From: an uncultured Collinsella sp.
GTDB lineage: Bacteria; Actinomycetota; Coriobacteriia; Coriobacteriales; Coriobacteriaceae
Length of the DNA stretch: 23,747 nucleotides
Reading direction: 5' to 3'
Assembly: GCA_905209765.1 (NCBI GenBank)
Contig: CAJLUE010000024.1
Coordinates: 1 to 23,747, forward strand
Shown: in pieces, positions 1 through 6,537 of the stretch
Layout: each line of letters opens with the position of its first letter
Position numbering within the stretch: the stretch's first letter is position 1
The notes under the pieces: generated by a model
Seen by the model: only the letters and a program-made list of their open reading frames with translations
What the model was told of the DNA's origin: nothing
The model's database searches: none
Made by a program: the position numbers and the translations under genes

Positions 1-400
1 ACGATATGGCACCGTGGGGACACATGTATGTCAATCCTGGTCTAACAGAGCCAAAGATAATGATTGCATCGCGACGGTCCTTACAGTTGAGGACGCTCAC
101 TCCGGCAGCCGTCAGAGCGCGGTTGGTCTCCTTCATCGACAGCGCCATTGCAAAGGCAATCTGCAGCACCTTATTGCGACTCGGATGCCGCGCACCGGTA
201 AAAATCTGATAGCCAAAGGTCTCGTTGAGGTCGGCCATACGCACCACACGCGAGCGCTCGAGCCCCTTCTCTTGCAGCAACTGCTTTAAGTAATCCGAAA
301 GCGACGGGGCGGCAAAGTCGTGCTCTTTGATATAGCCATCGATGTTTGGCGCGTCGAGGAGTTCATTGAGTAACTCGTCCGTCAGCTTTTTATTGGGCAT
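1..400 (-). CDS. XRE-like helix-turn-helix protein, 3' end outside window
   Basis: The reading frame opens at the ATG at 400 and stays open for 133 codons to the window edge, so the C-terminus is missing. A strong ribosome binding site (GGAGGTGA) lies about 9 nt upstream. Residues roughly 38-95 look like a lambda-repressor/XRE helix-turn-helix: 'LKQLLQEKGLERSRVV', then 'NETFGYQIFTGARHPSRNKVLQ', then 'FAMALSMKETNRAL'. A later 'DRRDAIIIF' is also typical of a family of small Gram-positive regulators with this N-terminus. The sequence after IIIF (GSVRPGLT) is less conserved in feel. The gene lies 39 nt downstream of the lipoprotein gene on the same strand, so the two may be cotranscribed. DNA binding is inferred from the fold; the target is unknown. 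Confidence 0.75.
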   Translation of the reverse strand, partial: MPNKKLTDELLNELLDAPNIDGYIKEHDFAAPSLSDYLKQLLQEKGLERSRVVRMADLNETFGYQIFTGARHPSRNKVLQIAFAMALSMKETNRALTAAGVSVLNCKDRRDAIIIFGSVRPGLTYMCPHGAIS

Positions 401-439
401 ACGACCTCACCTCCCATACGGCGCAACGGTAGCGACATG

Positions 440-985
440 TTAGGCCAGCACCCAGCTTGCAGCAGCAGACTTATCAAACACGTTGGCAAAATAGAGAGCC
501 TTCTTGATGTCACCATCAAAGTAGATATTGCCCGCCACGGAGCCACCGGCGGCAAGGGTACCAGACTGCAGCTCATCGGAACCCTCGCTGTAATAACCCT
601 GGTTCTGCTGCGCACCGTTGGCGTCCTCGCCCTTCCAGTCGTAGATATTGTAATCTGCGCCCTCATCGCCATTGTTGACGTATGTGACGTGAATACCCGT
701 CATGGTCGAACCGTCATAATTTGTAAGGCCGGGCTGGACGGAATCGACGACGACGGAAAGGCCAGCAGTCGTGGTCACCGTCGTGCCAACAGCCAGGTCA
801 GTCGTAGGCTGCTCTTCCTTCTTCGTCTCTTCCTTCTTGTCGCCATCGCCGGCATCCTCGGTGACGGTCGCCTTATCGCTACCACAACCGGCAAGAAGAC
901 CGGCAGTCCCCAAGGCAACAGTGGCGAATGCGCCAAGTGCAGCGCGACGGCTCAGCAGCACTTCGTTTTCGAGCTTATTCATCAT
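440..985 (-). CDS. Tat-like secreted lipoprotein with DUF4352-type domain
   Basis: This is a 181-residue exported lipoprotein. The N-terminus has 'SRRAALGAFATVALG', a twin-arginine-like signal, followed by the lipobox LLAGC, so the mature protein should start at that cysteine (about residue 34). A charged linker rich in Asp, Glu and Lys follows. From about residue 62 comes a beta-rich domain (VGTTVTTTAGLSVVVDSV, then ITVTYVNN-like GIHVTYVNNGDEG and LAAGGSVAGNIYF), which resembles the immunoglobulin-like DUF4352 family of Gram-positive surface lipoproteins. Two adjacent ATGs exist (985 and 982). The site AGGAAGG is 4 nt from the first and 7 nt from the second, so 982 may be the true start. Its function is unknown; a cell-surface role is inferred. 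Confidence 0.8.
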   Translation of the reverse strand: MMNKLENEVLLSRRAALGAFATVALGTAGLLAGCGSDKATVTEDAGDGDKKEETKKEEQPTTDLAVGTTVTTTAGLSVVVDSVQPGLTNYDGSTMTGIHVTYVNNGDEGADYNIYDWKGEDANGAQQNQGYYSEGSDELQSGTLAAGGSVAGNIYFDGDIKKALYFANVFDKSAAASWVLA

Positions 986-1402
986 GCATCCTTCCTACGA
1001 TCCGGCTACCGCGCCGGCACACAGCACATCGTAGAAGGCAGCGAGCTCAAATTCATTAGCTGGGAGCTAATGGGGGTTTGTAAGCCAGATTGGTACTGGA
1101 TTGAGAAGATGCCTGTTCAGATGGAGCGGTGATTGAGGCTGCAGCTTGATACCAAAGCGCCCTTTCCGCGCCTCTGGCCGACGTTAGCCGCACCCCTCTC
1201 ACCTGCAAGATGCCCATGAGGGGGGGGCTGCCCGTCGAAGATAGCGCGCGCATGGTGTTCGACGATTCCGTCGCCCCGCTATCGAATAAAAGGTATGGTC
1301 CTAAGATCACTCAGGCAATAAAGCAATAGCGCTGCGGTATATCTCCCCGTGCTTTAAGTCGGCATCAGCCACCTCAGGCAAGCGATTCAAATCACGGCAC
1401 CC
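986..1402. other. Gene-free stretch with a leader hairpin and an unexplained remnant
   Basis: I see no convincing gene here. Next to the lipoprotein ribosome binding site is an inverted repeat: CTACGAT plus CCGGC (995-1006) pairs with GCCGG (1013-1017) and ATCGTAG (1028-1034). It would form a hairpin in the lipoprotein mRNA leader ending right at the Shine-Dalgarno sequence. Further right, 1150-1329 reads plus-strand without a stop (ending at TAG 1327-1329) and has a protein-like C-terminal feel. It has no start, and it contains a run of eight G (1220-1227), a frameshift-prone tract. It could be the decayed end of a gene, but I do not recognise it. Confidence 0.4.
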
Positions 1403-2515
1403 CTATGCCAGCTCGCGAAGCCTCCCGAGCGCCAGCCTGAACCACTCCAGATCGTCCTTATCAGGCACGCTATCGTACTTCCAGTGCGTTATATAGCGCC
1501 ACCGAGAGAAGACGCCGCTGCCCAGAAGCCCAACGTCGTCTATGGTGCCTATGTCCTCTCGCAGTCCTTCGGCCGTACCGGAGCGCGGATATGCCCCGGC
1601 AAAGGCCTCGCCACAGTCCATGTGCCAACCCAGGCCGAACATGTCATGGGCCAACGCGTGGAAGTCGCGGGTGGGACCGTCCAGCGAATCCTCGAAGCGC
1701 TTAACGAACCTGCACAGGTCATCACCGTAAGCCCCGCCGAACAAATAAGGCTCAATCACGTCCTTGCCGCGCAAGGCCTCTAACCACTCGGTCGGAATGC
1801 CCTCGTATCCGTACAGGATGCCGGCCAATCCACCGGCCACGCAAGCCGTGGTGTCGGTATCGTCGCCCAGGTTCACGGCGGTCAGTACGCAGTCGCGGTA
1901 GTTGTCGGTATGTTCTAGGCACCAGATGGCGGCGTGGTAAGTATCCCACACGTAACCGCCGCTGGCACCAGCTCTGTCCTCACTCTCGCAGCCGGCGTGC
2001 CCGCTGTAAAGCACCTCGCGGGCATAGGCGATTATGTCCACGCAGGCCTGGCAGCAGTCGTCGGTAGCGTGGGTGATCGCGCTGACCTCCCTTATGTCGC
2101 AGTCGGAGCATTCCATAAACACCATAGGCAGGCAACGCATGAGCGAGCCGTTGCCCTTGCTGTATTCGCTTGTGAGCCCGCAACCCGTATCGAGCGCCTG
2201 CCTGGTGGCGTTGCCGTAGTCGAAGACGTTCCCGTCGGCGGTGTATGCGCCTTCGTTTATCCAATTGCGGAACTTGACGAGGATATCGTCGCAATTGATA
2301 TCGCCCAGCTCGCGGTAGCTGTCGCACAGCGCGAGCGCCATGGACGTGTCGTCGCTCCATGTGCCCGCAGGCTGGTTGTGCGTGCCGCGGCCCACCATGT
2401 CCGTGCAGGTAAAGCTGCCGCGCGGCCTGAACTCGTAGGGCACGCCGAGCGCATCGCCCACGGCCATGCCGTACACGCAGTCCCTCACCGTCCGTAACAA
2501 GCCCATGGCGCGCAC
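1403..2515 (-). CDS. ADP-ribosylglycohydrolase family protein
   Basis: This 370-residue protein belongs to the ADP-ribosylglycohydrolase (DraG/ARH) family, which uses two Mg ions to remove ADP-ribose from protein or nucleic-acid targets. The diagnostic motifs are visible: GDALGVPYEF (20-29), the metal-binding WSDDTSMAL (53-61) and NLGDDTDTTA (215-224), with GNGSLMR (121-127) between. The all-alpha hydrolase ends near residue 265. About 105 further residues follow, including GVFSRWRYITHW and DLEWFRLALGRL, which look like a separate small domain. The GTG at 2515 starts immediately after the TAG of the upstream nuclease gene. An ATG at 2506 (MGLLRTV) is the alternative start and neither has a strong ribosome binding site. 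The tight junction implies translational coupling. The substrate cannot be told from sequence. Confidence 0.85.
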   Translation of the reverse strand: MRAMGLLRTVRDCVYGMAVGDALGVPYEFRPRGSFTCTDMVGRGTHNQPAGTWSDDTSMALALCDSYRELGDINCDDILVKFRNWINEGAYTADGNVFDYGNATRQALDTGCGLTSEYSKGNGSLMRCLPMVFMECSDCDIREVSAITHATDDCCQACVDIIAYAREVLYSGHAGCESEDRAGASGGYVWDTYHAAIWCLEHTDNYRDCVLTAVNLGDDTDTTACVAGGLAGILYGYEGIPTEWLEALRGKDVIEPYLFGGAYGDDLCRFVKRFEDSLDGPTRDFHALAHDMFGLGWHMDCGEAFAGAYPRSGTAEGLREDIGTIDDVGLLGSGVFSRWRYITHWKYDSVPDKDDLEWFRLALGRLRELA

Positions 2516-3439
2516 CTAGTTCCAGTTCATGCCGAACTTGCGCGAGCAAAGCACGTCTTTCCAGTGACTCTCGCGCTCGCACACCTCGGCGGTGGTCATC
2601 TTGGTGTCGCACACCTCTAGAATGGAGTAGGTGAAGTTTTCCATGATGTACCCAGTTCCGTGCTCGGCCACGATGGCCTTGAACTCCTTGTTGCCGCCAG
2701 TCGGGTCCATGGGGTTGGCATAGGCGCTCCAGCGCTGCCAGATACCCAAGTCCGCGCCCGCGTCCTTCTTGCTGTCGCCCGAGGCCGAACCCACGTAGAG
2801 TTTCCCCGTCGCGGTGTCGGTGATGCAGTAGACGCCCTTCACGTTGTCCAGCGCCCAGTACCAGTCGGAGCCCACGCTGGCGATAACGGCCTGCAAGGTC
2901 TTGTGGTCGATGCACACGTACTTGTAGCCAGGAAAAGGGGCAACGTTGCCCAGGCTCATCGAGTACTCGTACACTACGGGCTCGAAGTCGTGCATCGTGT
3001 TCTCGTAGAACTTGTTGTAGATGTCGCGCCCGATAGGCTTCTTCAACTTGATGATGAGGCGCTTGATGTAGGCCTCGTAGTCGGGAAGAAGCGTCAACTT
3101 GTAGCCCACGCCGCCCAGCACCTCGGGTACTGCCTTCTCCACTTTGTGCATGCCGCCGAAGATGAAGTACTCGGGCCCGTAGGTGTAGTACTGTGCGAAC
3201 GAGAGCAGGTAATCCGCATGGTTGAGGTTGTTATTCGCTTGTCCCGTCGCGCTCCTCCACGCGTTCATCTCGTACCATCGCGAGCCGCTATCGGTCTTCT
3301 CGGGGGTCGAGGTGTCCTTCAGCAGCATGTCGTACGCGCGCACGTTCACGTCGCCAGCGTTCATGTTGAATTTGATCTTTGTCTTCTCTGGGTGCGCCAC
3401 CGGCATCAAATCCCTGAGCGTTATAACAGCATTTCCCAT
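2516..3439 (-). CDS. GIY-YIG nuclease family protein
   Basis: This 307-residue protein has a C-terminal GIY-YIG endonuclease domain (about 200-307). GVY at 202-204 stands for GIY and YVG at 215-217 for YIG. Arg236 in WQRW, Glu288/Glu290 in CERESHW, and a terminal Asn (FGMNWN) fit the catalytic arginine, metal-binding glutamate and asparagine of the family. The first 200 residues form a second domain (RAYDMLL...WYEMNAWR...YFIFGGMHKV...) found in a group of stand-alone GIY-YIG proteins. The ATG at 3439 has GGCGGA 6 nt upstream. The gene abuts the ADP-ribosylglycohydrolase gene with no gap. DNA cleavage is likely from the motifs. A role in defence or mobile-DNA control is inference from gene context only. 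Confidence 0.8.
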   Translation of the reverse strand: MGNAVITLRDLMPVAHPEKTKIKFNMNAGDVNVRAYDMLLKDTSTPEKTDSGSRWYEMNAWRSATGQANNNLNHADYLLSFAQYYTYGPEYFIFGGMHKVEKAVPEVLGGVGYKLTLLPDYEAYIKRLIIKLKKPIGRDIYNKFYENTMHDFEPVVYEYSMSLGNVAPFPGYKYVCIDHKTLQAVIASVGSDWYWALDNVKGVYCITDTATGKLYVGSASGDSKKDAGADLGIWQRWSAYANPMDPTGGNKEFKAIVAEHGTGYIMENFTYSILEVCDTKMTTAEVCERESHWKDVLCSRKFGMNWN

Positions 3440-3919
3440 GTTAATTCCGCCGTTTCAGTTTGAAAAGCCTGTAGGTCGAATCATACCACTCGCTTTCCAG
3501 ACGAAAATTAGCGCTCGGCTAACCGCTCTGCTGTTGTCGTTTCTTATGGCGAAGAAGAGCATGAAGCCGATAAGCCCCGCGCCCGTGTTTATGCCTTGTT
3601 TGGCGATTGTTCGCGATGTGCCCGCACAGCTATTTTTGGTGAATAATCCGAAAGTGAGGAAGATAAGTGCGAATCATCCACGCCACCATCCGTCTCGCCC
3701 GCACTCGGGCAATACGCAGTGCCCGCTCCTGATCGGCCGTCCCTAGCGCCGGCGCGAACTCTTAGATGGCGTCTTTTGCGCTCATCACCTTGCGGAAGAC
3801 GGTCGCGTCCTGCTTGCCGATGGGAATCGCGATCTTCTTGCCGCCCGCGCGTCGCACTCCGTCTTGAACAACATGTCCCATCCGCCCCCTCGCCTCATCC
3901 TCAAAAGGCTCGTCGAAGC
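3440..3919 (-). pseudogene. Gene-free stretch with probable decayed coding remnants
   Basis: No intact gene fits here. On the minus strand, two pieces read like protein but lack a start or are broken. One, near 3765-3860, reads AGGKKIAIPIGKQDATVFRKVMSAKDAI and then stops. A better N-terminal continuation (MLFKTECDA) lies in another frame just upstream, suggesting a frameshifted remnant. The second, near 3463-3680, reads about 70 codons with two hydrophobic stretches (LIFLTFGLF and GAGLIGFMLFFAI) but has no initiation codon before an upstream stop. I cannot name either parent gene. The section separates the nuclease pair from the toxin-antitoxin operon and fits an accessory region with gene turnover. 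Confidence 0.35.
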
Positions 3920-4243
3920 CTAGCCCACCGTGACGGATTCCCCGGTAAAGGTGCTAATGAGCAGCAGGATAAAGAACGCCAAGTAACTGATGCTCAGCAG
4001 ATAGGCAGTAACCAAAAAGATGGTCCATCCAACATTGGCCTTACCATCGGCACGACGTTGCTCGCGATTGCGGCAGAGCCAAATCGTCACGCCAATAGCC
4101 ACAATCAACAGCACGAGCGCCGCTGCGGCCATCCCGGCAAGTGCAAACATCACGCCAATGCTCACAGCAATAACCGGAAGCAACAACAAGCCGCATCCAC
4201 ACCCACCGGGACTATAAACGGCAGTCTGTCGGCGTCGTTCCAT
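3920..4243 (-). CDS. Small membrane protein, third gene of the higBA operon
   Basis: This is a 107-residue protein with a short basic N-terminus (MERRRQTAVYSPGGCGCG) and about three predicted membrane segments: LLLLPVIAVSIGVMFALAGMA, AALVLLIVAIGVTIWL, and a C-terminal IFLVTAYLLSISYLAFFILLLI. A charged loop (CRNREQRRADGK) separates segments two and three. The ATG at 4243 was chosen because GGAG lies 5 nt upstream. A GTG at 4273 that overlaps the higA stop has no good site. The gene is 29 nt downstream of higA on the same strand and is probably cotranscribed. I do not recognise the family. Whether it acts with the toxin-antitoxin pair or is a passenger is unknown. Confidence 0.65.
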   Translation of the reverse strand: MERRRQTAVYSPGGCGCGLLLLPVIAVSIGVMFALAGMAAAALVLLIVAIGVTIWLCRNREQRRADGKANVGWTIFLVTAYLLSISYLAFFILLLISTFTGESVTVG

Positions 4244-4272
4244 CGTCACTCCAACCTCAACATCTTTGAGCA

Positions 4273-4614
4273 CTACAATGCGATAGCCTGCTGGACAGGA
4301 ACGATCTTATCCAGTTCCGGTTCGATGCGCCTCTTCTCCGCCTCGAGATCAAACGCTATCTGGGCGCGCAGCCAATAACCATCCGTCAGGCCAAAGTAGC
4401 GGCAAAGGCGAAGGTCGGTGTCGGCCGTCACACGACGCCTTCCCAAGATAATCTGCCCAATGCGTTGAGCCGGAATCCCGGTCTCCTTAGCAAGGCGATA
4501 TTGAGAAATGCCCATAGGGACAAGAAACTCCTCTTTGAGAAGCTCACCAGGAGTCACCGGCGGCAGCAAATCGGACGCAGTTTCATCACTTGTGATAATC
4601 GACGATTTCGACAT
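4273..4614 (-). CDS. higA: HigA-family antitoxin, XRE DNA-binding protein
   Basis: This is a 113-residue HigA antitoxin. The family hallmark is 'PVTPGELLKEEFLVPMGISQYRLAKETGIP', then 'RIGQIILGRRRVTADTDLRLCRYFGLTDGYWLRAQ'. This is the helix-turn-helix (about 35-75) followed by the dimer region. It should bind and neutralise the adjacent toxin and repress its own promoter. The ATG at 4614 overlaps the end of higB by 29 nt in another frame, the usual toxin-first arrangement that couples translation. The frame extends further upstream (to 4668), but that part lies within higB and has no homologous feel. Likely operators upstream of higB are listed separately. Confidence 0.88.
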   Translation of the reverse strand: MSKSSIITSDETASDLLPPVTPGELLKEEFLVPMGISQYRLAKETGIPAQRIGQIILGRRRVTADTDLRLCRYFGLTDGYWLRAQIAFDLEAEKRRIEPELDKIVPVQQAIAL

Positions 4615-4867
4615 TCCAAGCCATCCCCTGTCTCCACTCAAAACAGACCCGATAGCGCTCATTAACACGGATGCTATATTGACCAGCGCGATCGCCCTTC
4701 AACGCTTCAAGACGATTGCCTGGCGGAACGCGAAGATCATCAAGCGAAGCGCAGATCTGCAGTTGGCGAATCTTCCTCAAGGCGACCCGCTCAAAAGGAA
4801 TGAACTTCCTAATCCGCACACCCATCGCAAAACGTTCGGTATCCTCATCTTTGTACGATGCAATCAT
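4586..4867 (-). CDS. higB: HigB-family toxin, RelE-like mRNA interferase
   Basis: This is a 93-residue HigB/RelE-superfamily toxin, expected to cleave mRNA at the ribosome. Family features are visible: 'MIASYKDEDTERFAMG' at the start, 'LRKIRQLQICASLDDLRVPPGNRLEALKGDRAGQYSIRVNERYRVCFEW' in the core, and the terminal 'VEIVDYHK' strand. The basic residues Arg68/Arg72 and the final His are in positions where such toxins keep catalytic residues. The ATG at 4867 has AAGG 8 nt upstream. It is the first gene of a higB-higA operon. The promoter region holds an SOS box and another palindrome, so both LexA and HigA may control it. The cleavage specificity is not visible. Confidence 0.88.
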   Translation of the reverse strand: MIASYKDEDTERFAMGVRIRKFIPFERVALRKIRQLQICASLDDLRVPPGNRLEALKGDRAGQYSIRVNERYRVCFEWRQGMAWNVEIVDYHK

Positions 4868-4878
4868 AGTATCGCCTT

Positions 4879-4891
4879 ACGTTAATAACGT
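4879..4891 (-). promoter_or_regulatory. 13-bp palindrome, candidate HigA operator
   Basis: ACGTTA-A-TAACGT is a perfect palindrome in the short leader between the higB -10 box and its ATG, ending 11 nt before the start codon. Antitoxins of the HigA family repress their own promoters through such inverted repeats near the transcription start. The position fits, but binding is inferred. Confidence 0.5.
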
Positions 4892-4918
4892 CAAACGTTT
4901 CTATAGACTTACATCTCT

Positions 4919-4939
4919 ATTATACCGAACATCTGTTCG
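4919..4939 (-). promoter_or_regulatory. higBA -10 box with overlapping LexA-type SOS box
   Basis: On the minus strand a consensus TATAAT (plus-strand ATTATA, 4919-4924) is followed upstream, one base away, by the perfect palindrome CGAACATCTGTTCG (4926-4939). This matches the Gram-positive/actinobacterial LexA box CGAAC-N4-GTTCG. A bound LexA would cover the promoter spacer. No good -35 element is visible at 17-18 nt. A second inverted repeat, TGTTC-CTA-GAACA (4940-4952), follows immediately and could be a second weak site. The arrangement predicts DNA-damage control of the toxin-antitoxin operon. Confidence 0.65.
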
Positions 4940-4967
4940 TGTTCCTAGAACAAGTATCCTTCGGCAA

Positions 4968-6155
4968 TTAAGCAAGCAAAAGCAATCGTTTGTAGACATC
5001 GAGGCCTTTGAGCAGAATTTCCTCGTCAAAGAGCATGGTATCAGTGTGAAGGGCGCTCGTGGCATAGGCGGGACAGCCATCCGAATCGCTCGGGTTTTCT
5101 TGTCCCTCTGGCACGCCCGTGCCTAGCAAGAAGAACACGCCCGGCAGATGGCGCTGATAGAACGCGAAATCCTCGGCGATTAGCAGCGGCTCGTCCACGA
5201 GCTGCAATTCGGGCAGAGCGGGCGCGATTCGGGCAAACAACTCAGGGTCGTTATCGACCGGCGGATAGCCCTCGGCAAAGTCGAGATCATACGTGCAGCC
5301 CGTTGCGGCGCAGGCATCGTCCAACACACGGCGCACGCCTTCGCGCGCGCGGTCGAACATGCCGTCCGTAAACACACGCAGACTGCCGGCAACATGGGCC
5401 TCCCCCGCCACCGCGTTGCAGACGGTACCGGCCTGCAGCAGGCCGAACTTACCAATGCAGGGCTCGTCGGCACCCAACTCGTCCATCAATTCACGCTCGG
5501 CAACCAAGAACTTGGCAGCCGCCAGCGCCGCATCGTGCGATTCGTTTACGGGAACGCCGTAGGTCTTGGCGATATGGATGCTTGTCCCGTGAATGTGCAC
5601 GTGCGTCTCACTCGAGCGCGCCAGCAATGGACCGGAGCAGCTCGCCAACGTGTTCGCAGGCAGATCGGGCCACACGTGAAACCCGAAGATGCGGTCCGCC
5701 CCGTAGCGCTCAAACACCCCGCTCTCACAAACTGTCTTGGCGCCACCGGTCGTCTCCTCGGCAGGCTGGAACACAAAGAGCACGTTGCGCTTGATGGTAC
5801 CCGGCTGCTCACGAATCGTGCGATCGACAAAGGTTGCCGCCGCAAGTGCCATGGCCATGTGTCCATCGTGTCCGCAAGCGTGCATCTTTCCGGGATGCGC
5901 CGAGGCAAAGGCCGCACCCGTCGCCTCCGCGATGGGCAGGGCGTCCATGTCGGCGCGAATCGCCGTGGCACGCGTAGCGCCCACACCGGCATCGAAGAAG
6001 GCACAAACGCAGCTCGGACACGGATGGGTCACCTCACAGGCGAGCGGCGCCAACACGCCCTCAATATAGGCGATCGTCTGCGGAAGATCGAAGTCGAGCT
6101 CCGGGATCCTGTGCAAGTCGCGCCGATAGCGACGGAGTTCTTGGAGCTCGGTCAT
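4968..6155 (-). CDS. M20 family amidohydrolase, probable N-acetyl-diaminopimelate deacetylase
   Basis: This 395-residue M20 peptidase/amidohydrolase should be a cytoplasmic metal-dependent deacylase. Visible motifs are HRIPELDFD (15-23), IRADMDALPI (66-75), the metal-site MHACGHDGHMAM (91-102), the catalytic QPAEE (130-134), GFHVWPD (158-164), and a C-terminal EDFAFY with a final ALHTD. The M20D subgroup includes N-acetyl-DAP deacetylase (YkuR/DapL) as well as indole-acetyl-amino-acid and hippurate hydrolases. The deacetylase reading is favoured because the divergent operon encodes the matching N-acetyltransferase. A start at 6155 was chosen because AAAGGA lies 7 nt upstream. The ATG at 6170 lacks a site. 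The stop is only 29 nt from the higBA SOS box. It is not under the lysine riboswitch. Confidence 0.8.
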   Translation of the reverse strand: MTELQELRRYRRDLHRIPELDFDLPQTIAYIEGVLAPLACEVTHPCPSCVCAFFDAGVGATRATAIRADMDALPIAEATGAAFASAHPGKMHACGHDGHMAMALAAATFVDRTIREQPGTIKRNVLFVFQPAEETTGGAKTVCESGVFERYGADRIFGFHVWPDLPANTLASCSGPLLARSSETHVHIHGTSIHIAKTYGVPVNESHDAALAAAKFLVAERELMDELGADEPCIGKFGLLQAGTVCNAVAGEAHVAGSLRVFTDGMFDRAREGVRRVLDDACAATGCTYDLDFAEGYPPVDNDPELFARIAPALPELQLVDEPLLIAEDFAFYQRHLPGVFFLLGTGVPEGQENPSDSDGCPAYATSALHTDTMLFDEEILLKGLDVYKRLLLLA

Positions 6156-6267
6156 AGAGGTTCCTTTCATAGGTGCGCGCCAGTTGCCATCTTATTGTGC
6201 CGCAAGATTGCCACACCCTTATTTCCAGCATATTCCTGCATTTTTTAAACGTTATATACGAATACTC

Positions 6268-6296
6268 TTGTTTGGTAAAGTGCAACGTGGTAGGGT
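6268..6296 (+). promoter_or_regulatory. Promoter of the lysA-dapA-dapB-dapH operon
   Basis: TTGTTT (6268-6273) and TAGGGT (6291-6296) are separated by 17 nt and would start transcription near 6303, just before the first riboswitch stem. The -10 has the TAnnnT form common in high-GC Gram-positives. A dyad GTGGTA/TACCAC (6287-6292, 6300-6305) spans the -10 and start; it may be chance or an operator. Confidence 0.6.
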
Positions 6297-6307
6297 CGTT
6301 ACCACTT

Positions 6308-6466
6308 GATAGAGGCGCGGGCACGAAGAACCGCGGGCGAGCCGGCAGGCTTTGACCCCGTGGGGAGGCGAAACCCGCCGAACTGGGTTTTTTTTGGGCA
6401 CGAACAGCCTGGTGGGCCTGCGGGAAACACCCGCAGGACTGTCTGCAGCAATGCGGGAGCGCTATC
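6308..6466 (+). promoter_or_regulatory. Lysine riboswitch (L box)
   Basis: The segment carries the L-box signature. It opens with GATAGAGGCGCG followed by a GAAGAA element. The middle has AGGCGAAACCCGCCGAAC, then a perfect hairpin with arms CCTGCGGG and CCCGCAGG (6417-6437), and it closes with GGACTGTC then GGAGCGCTATC. P1 forms between GATAG (6308-6312) and CTATC (6462-6466). The order and spacing match the Bacillus lysC lysine riboswitch. It lies between the promoter and lysA, so lysine should lower expression of the whole DAP/lysine operon. The lysine-binding core is inferred from conserved sequence, not modelled in full. Confidence 0.9.
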
Positions 6467-6481
6467 CGGACATGGGGTCCA

Positions 6482-6530
6482 CGCTATGCGGATTCGATGC
6501 GCCGATGGCGCCGTCTGGATAGCGAGGTTT
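6482..6530 (+). promoter_or_regulatory. Expression platform of the lysine riboswitch, probably translational
   Basis: CTGGATAGCG (6515-6524) can pair with CGCTATCCGG (6460-6469), which contains the 3' strand of P1. The last six bases of the same segment (ATAGCG) can instead pair with CGCTAT at 6482-6487, enclosing the hairpin GCGCC-GAT-GGCGC (6499-6511). These pairings are mutually exclusive. The segment runs into GCGAGG, the likely lysA ribosome binding site. There is no U-tract after any hairpin, so control of translation initiation is more likely than transcription termination. The exact ON and OFF states are inferred. Confidence 0.5.
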
Positions 6531-6537
6531 ACGGGAC

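Noticed and set aside
1056..1310. Minus-strand open frame of 84 codons in the gap left of the ADP-ribosylglycohydrolase
   Set aside because: No ribosome binding site and no recognisable domain; it crosses a run of eight G. Noted only as part of the gene-free stretch.
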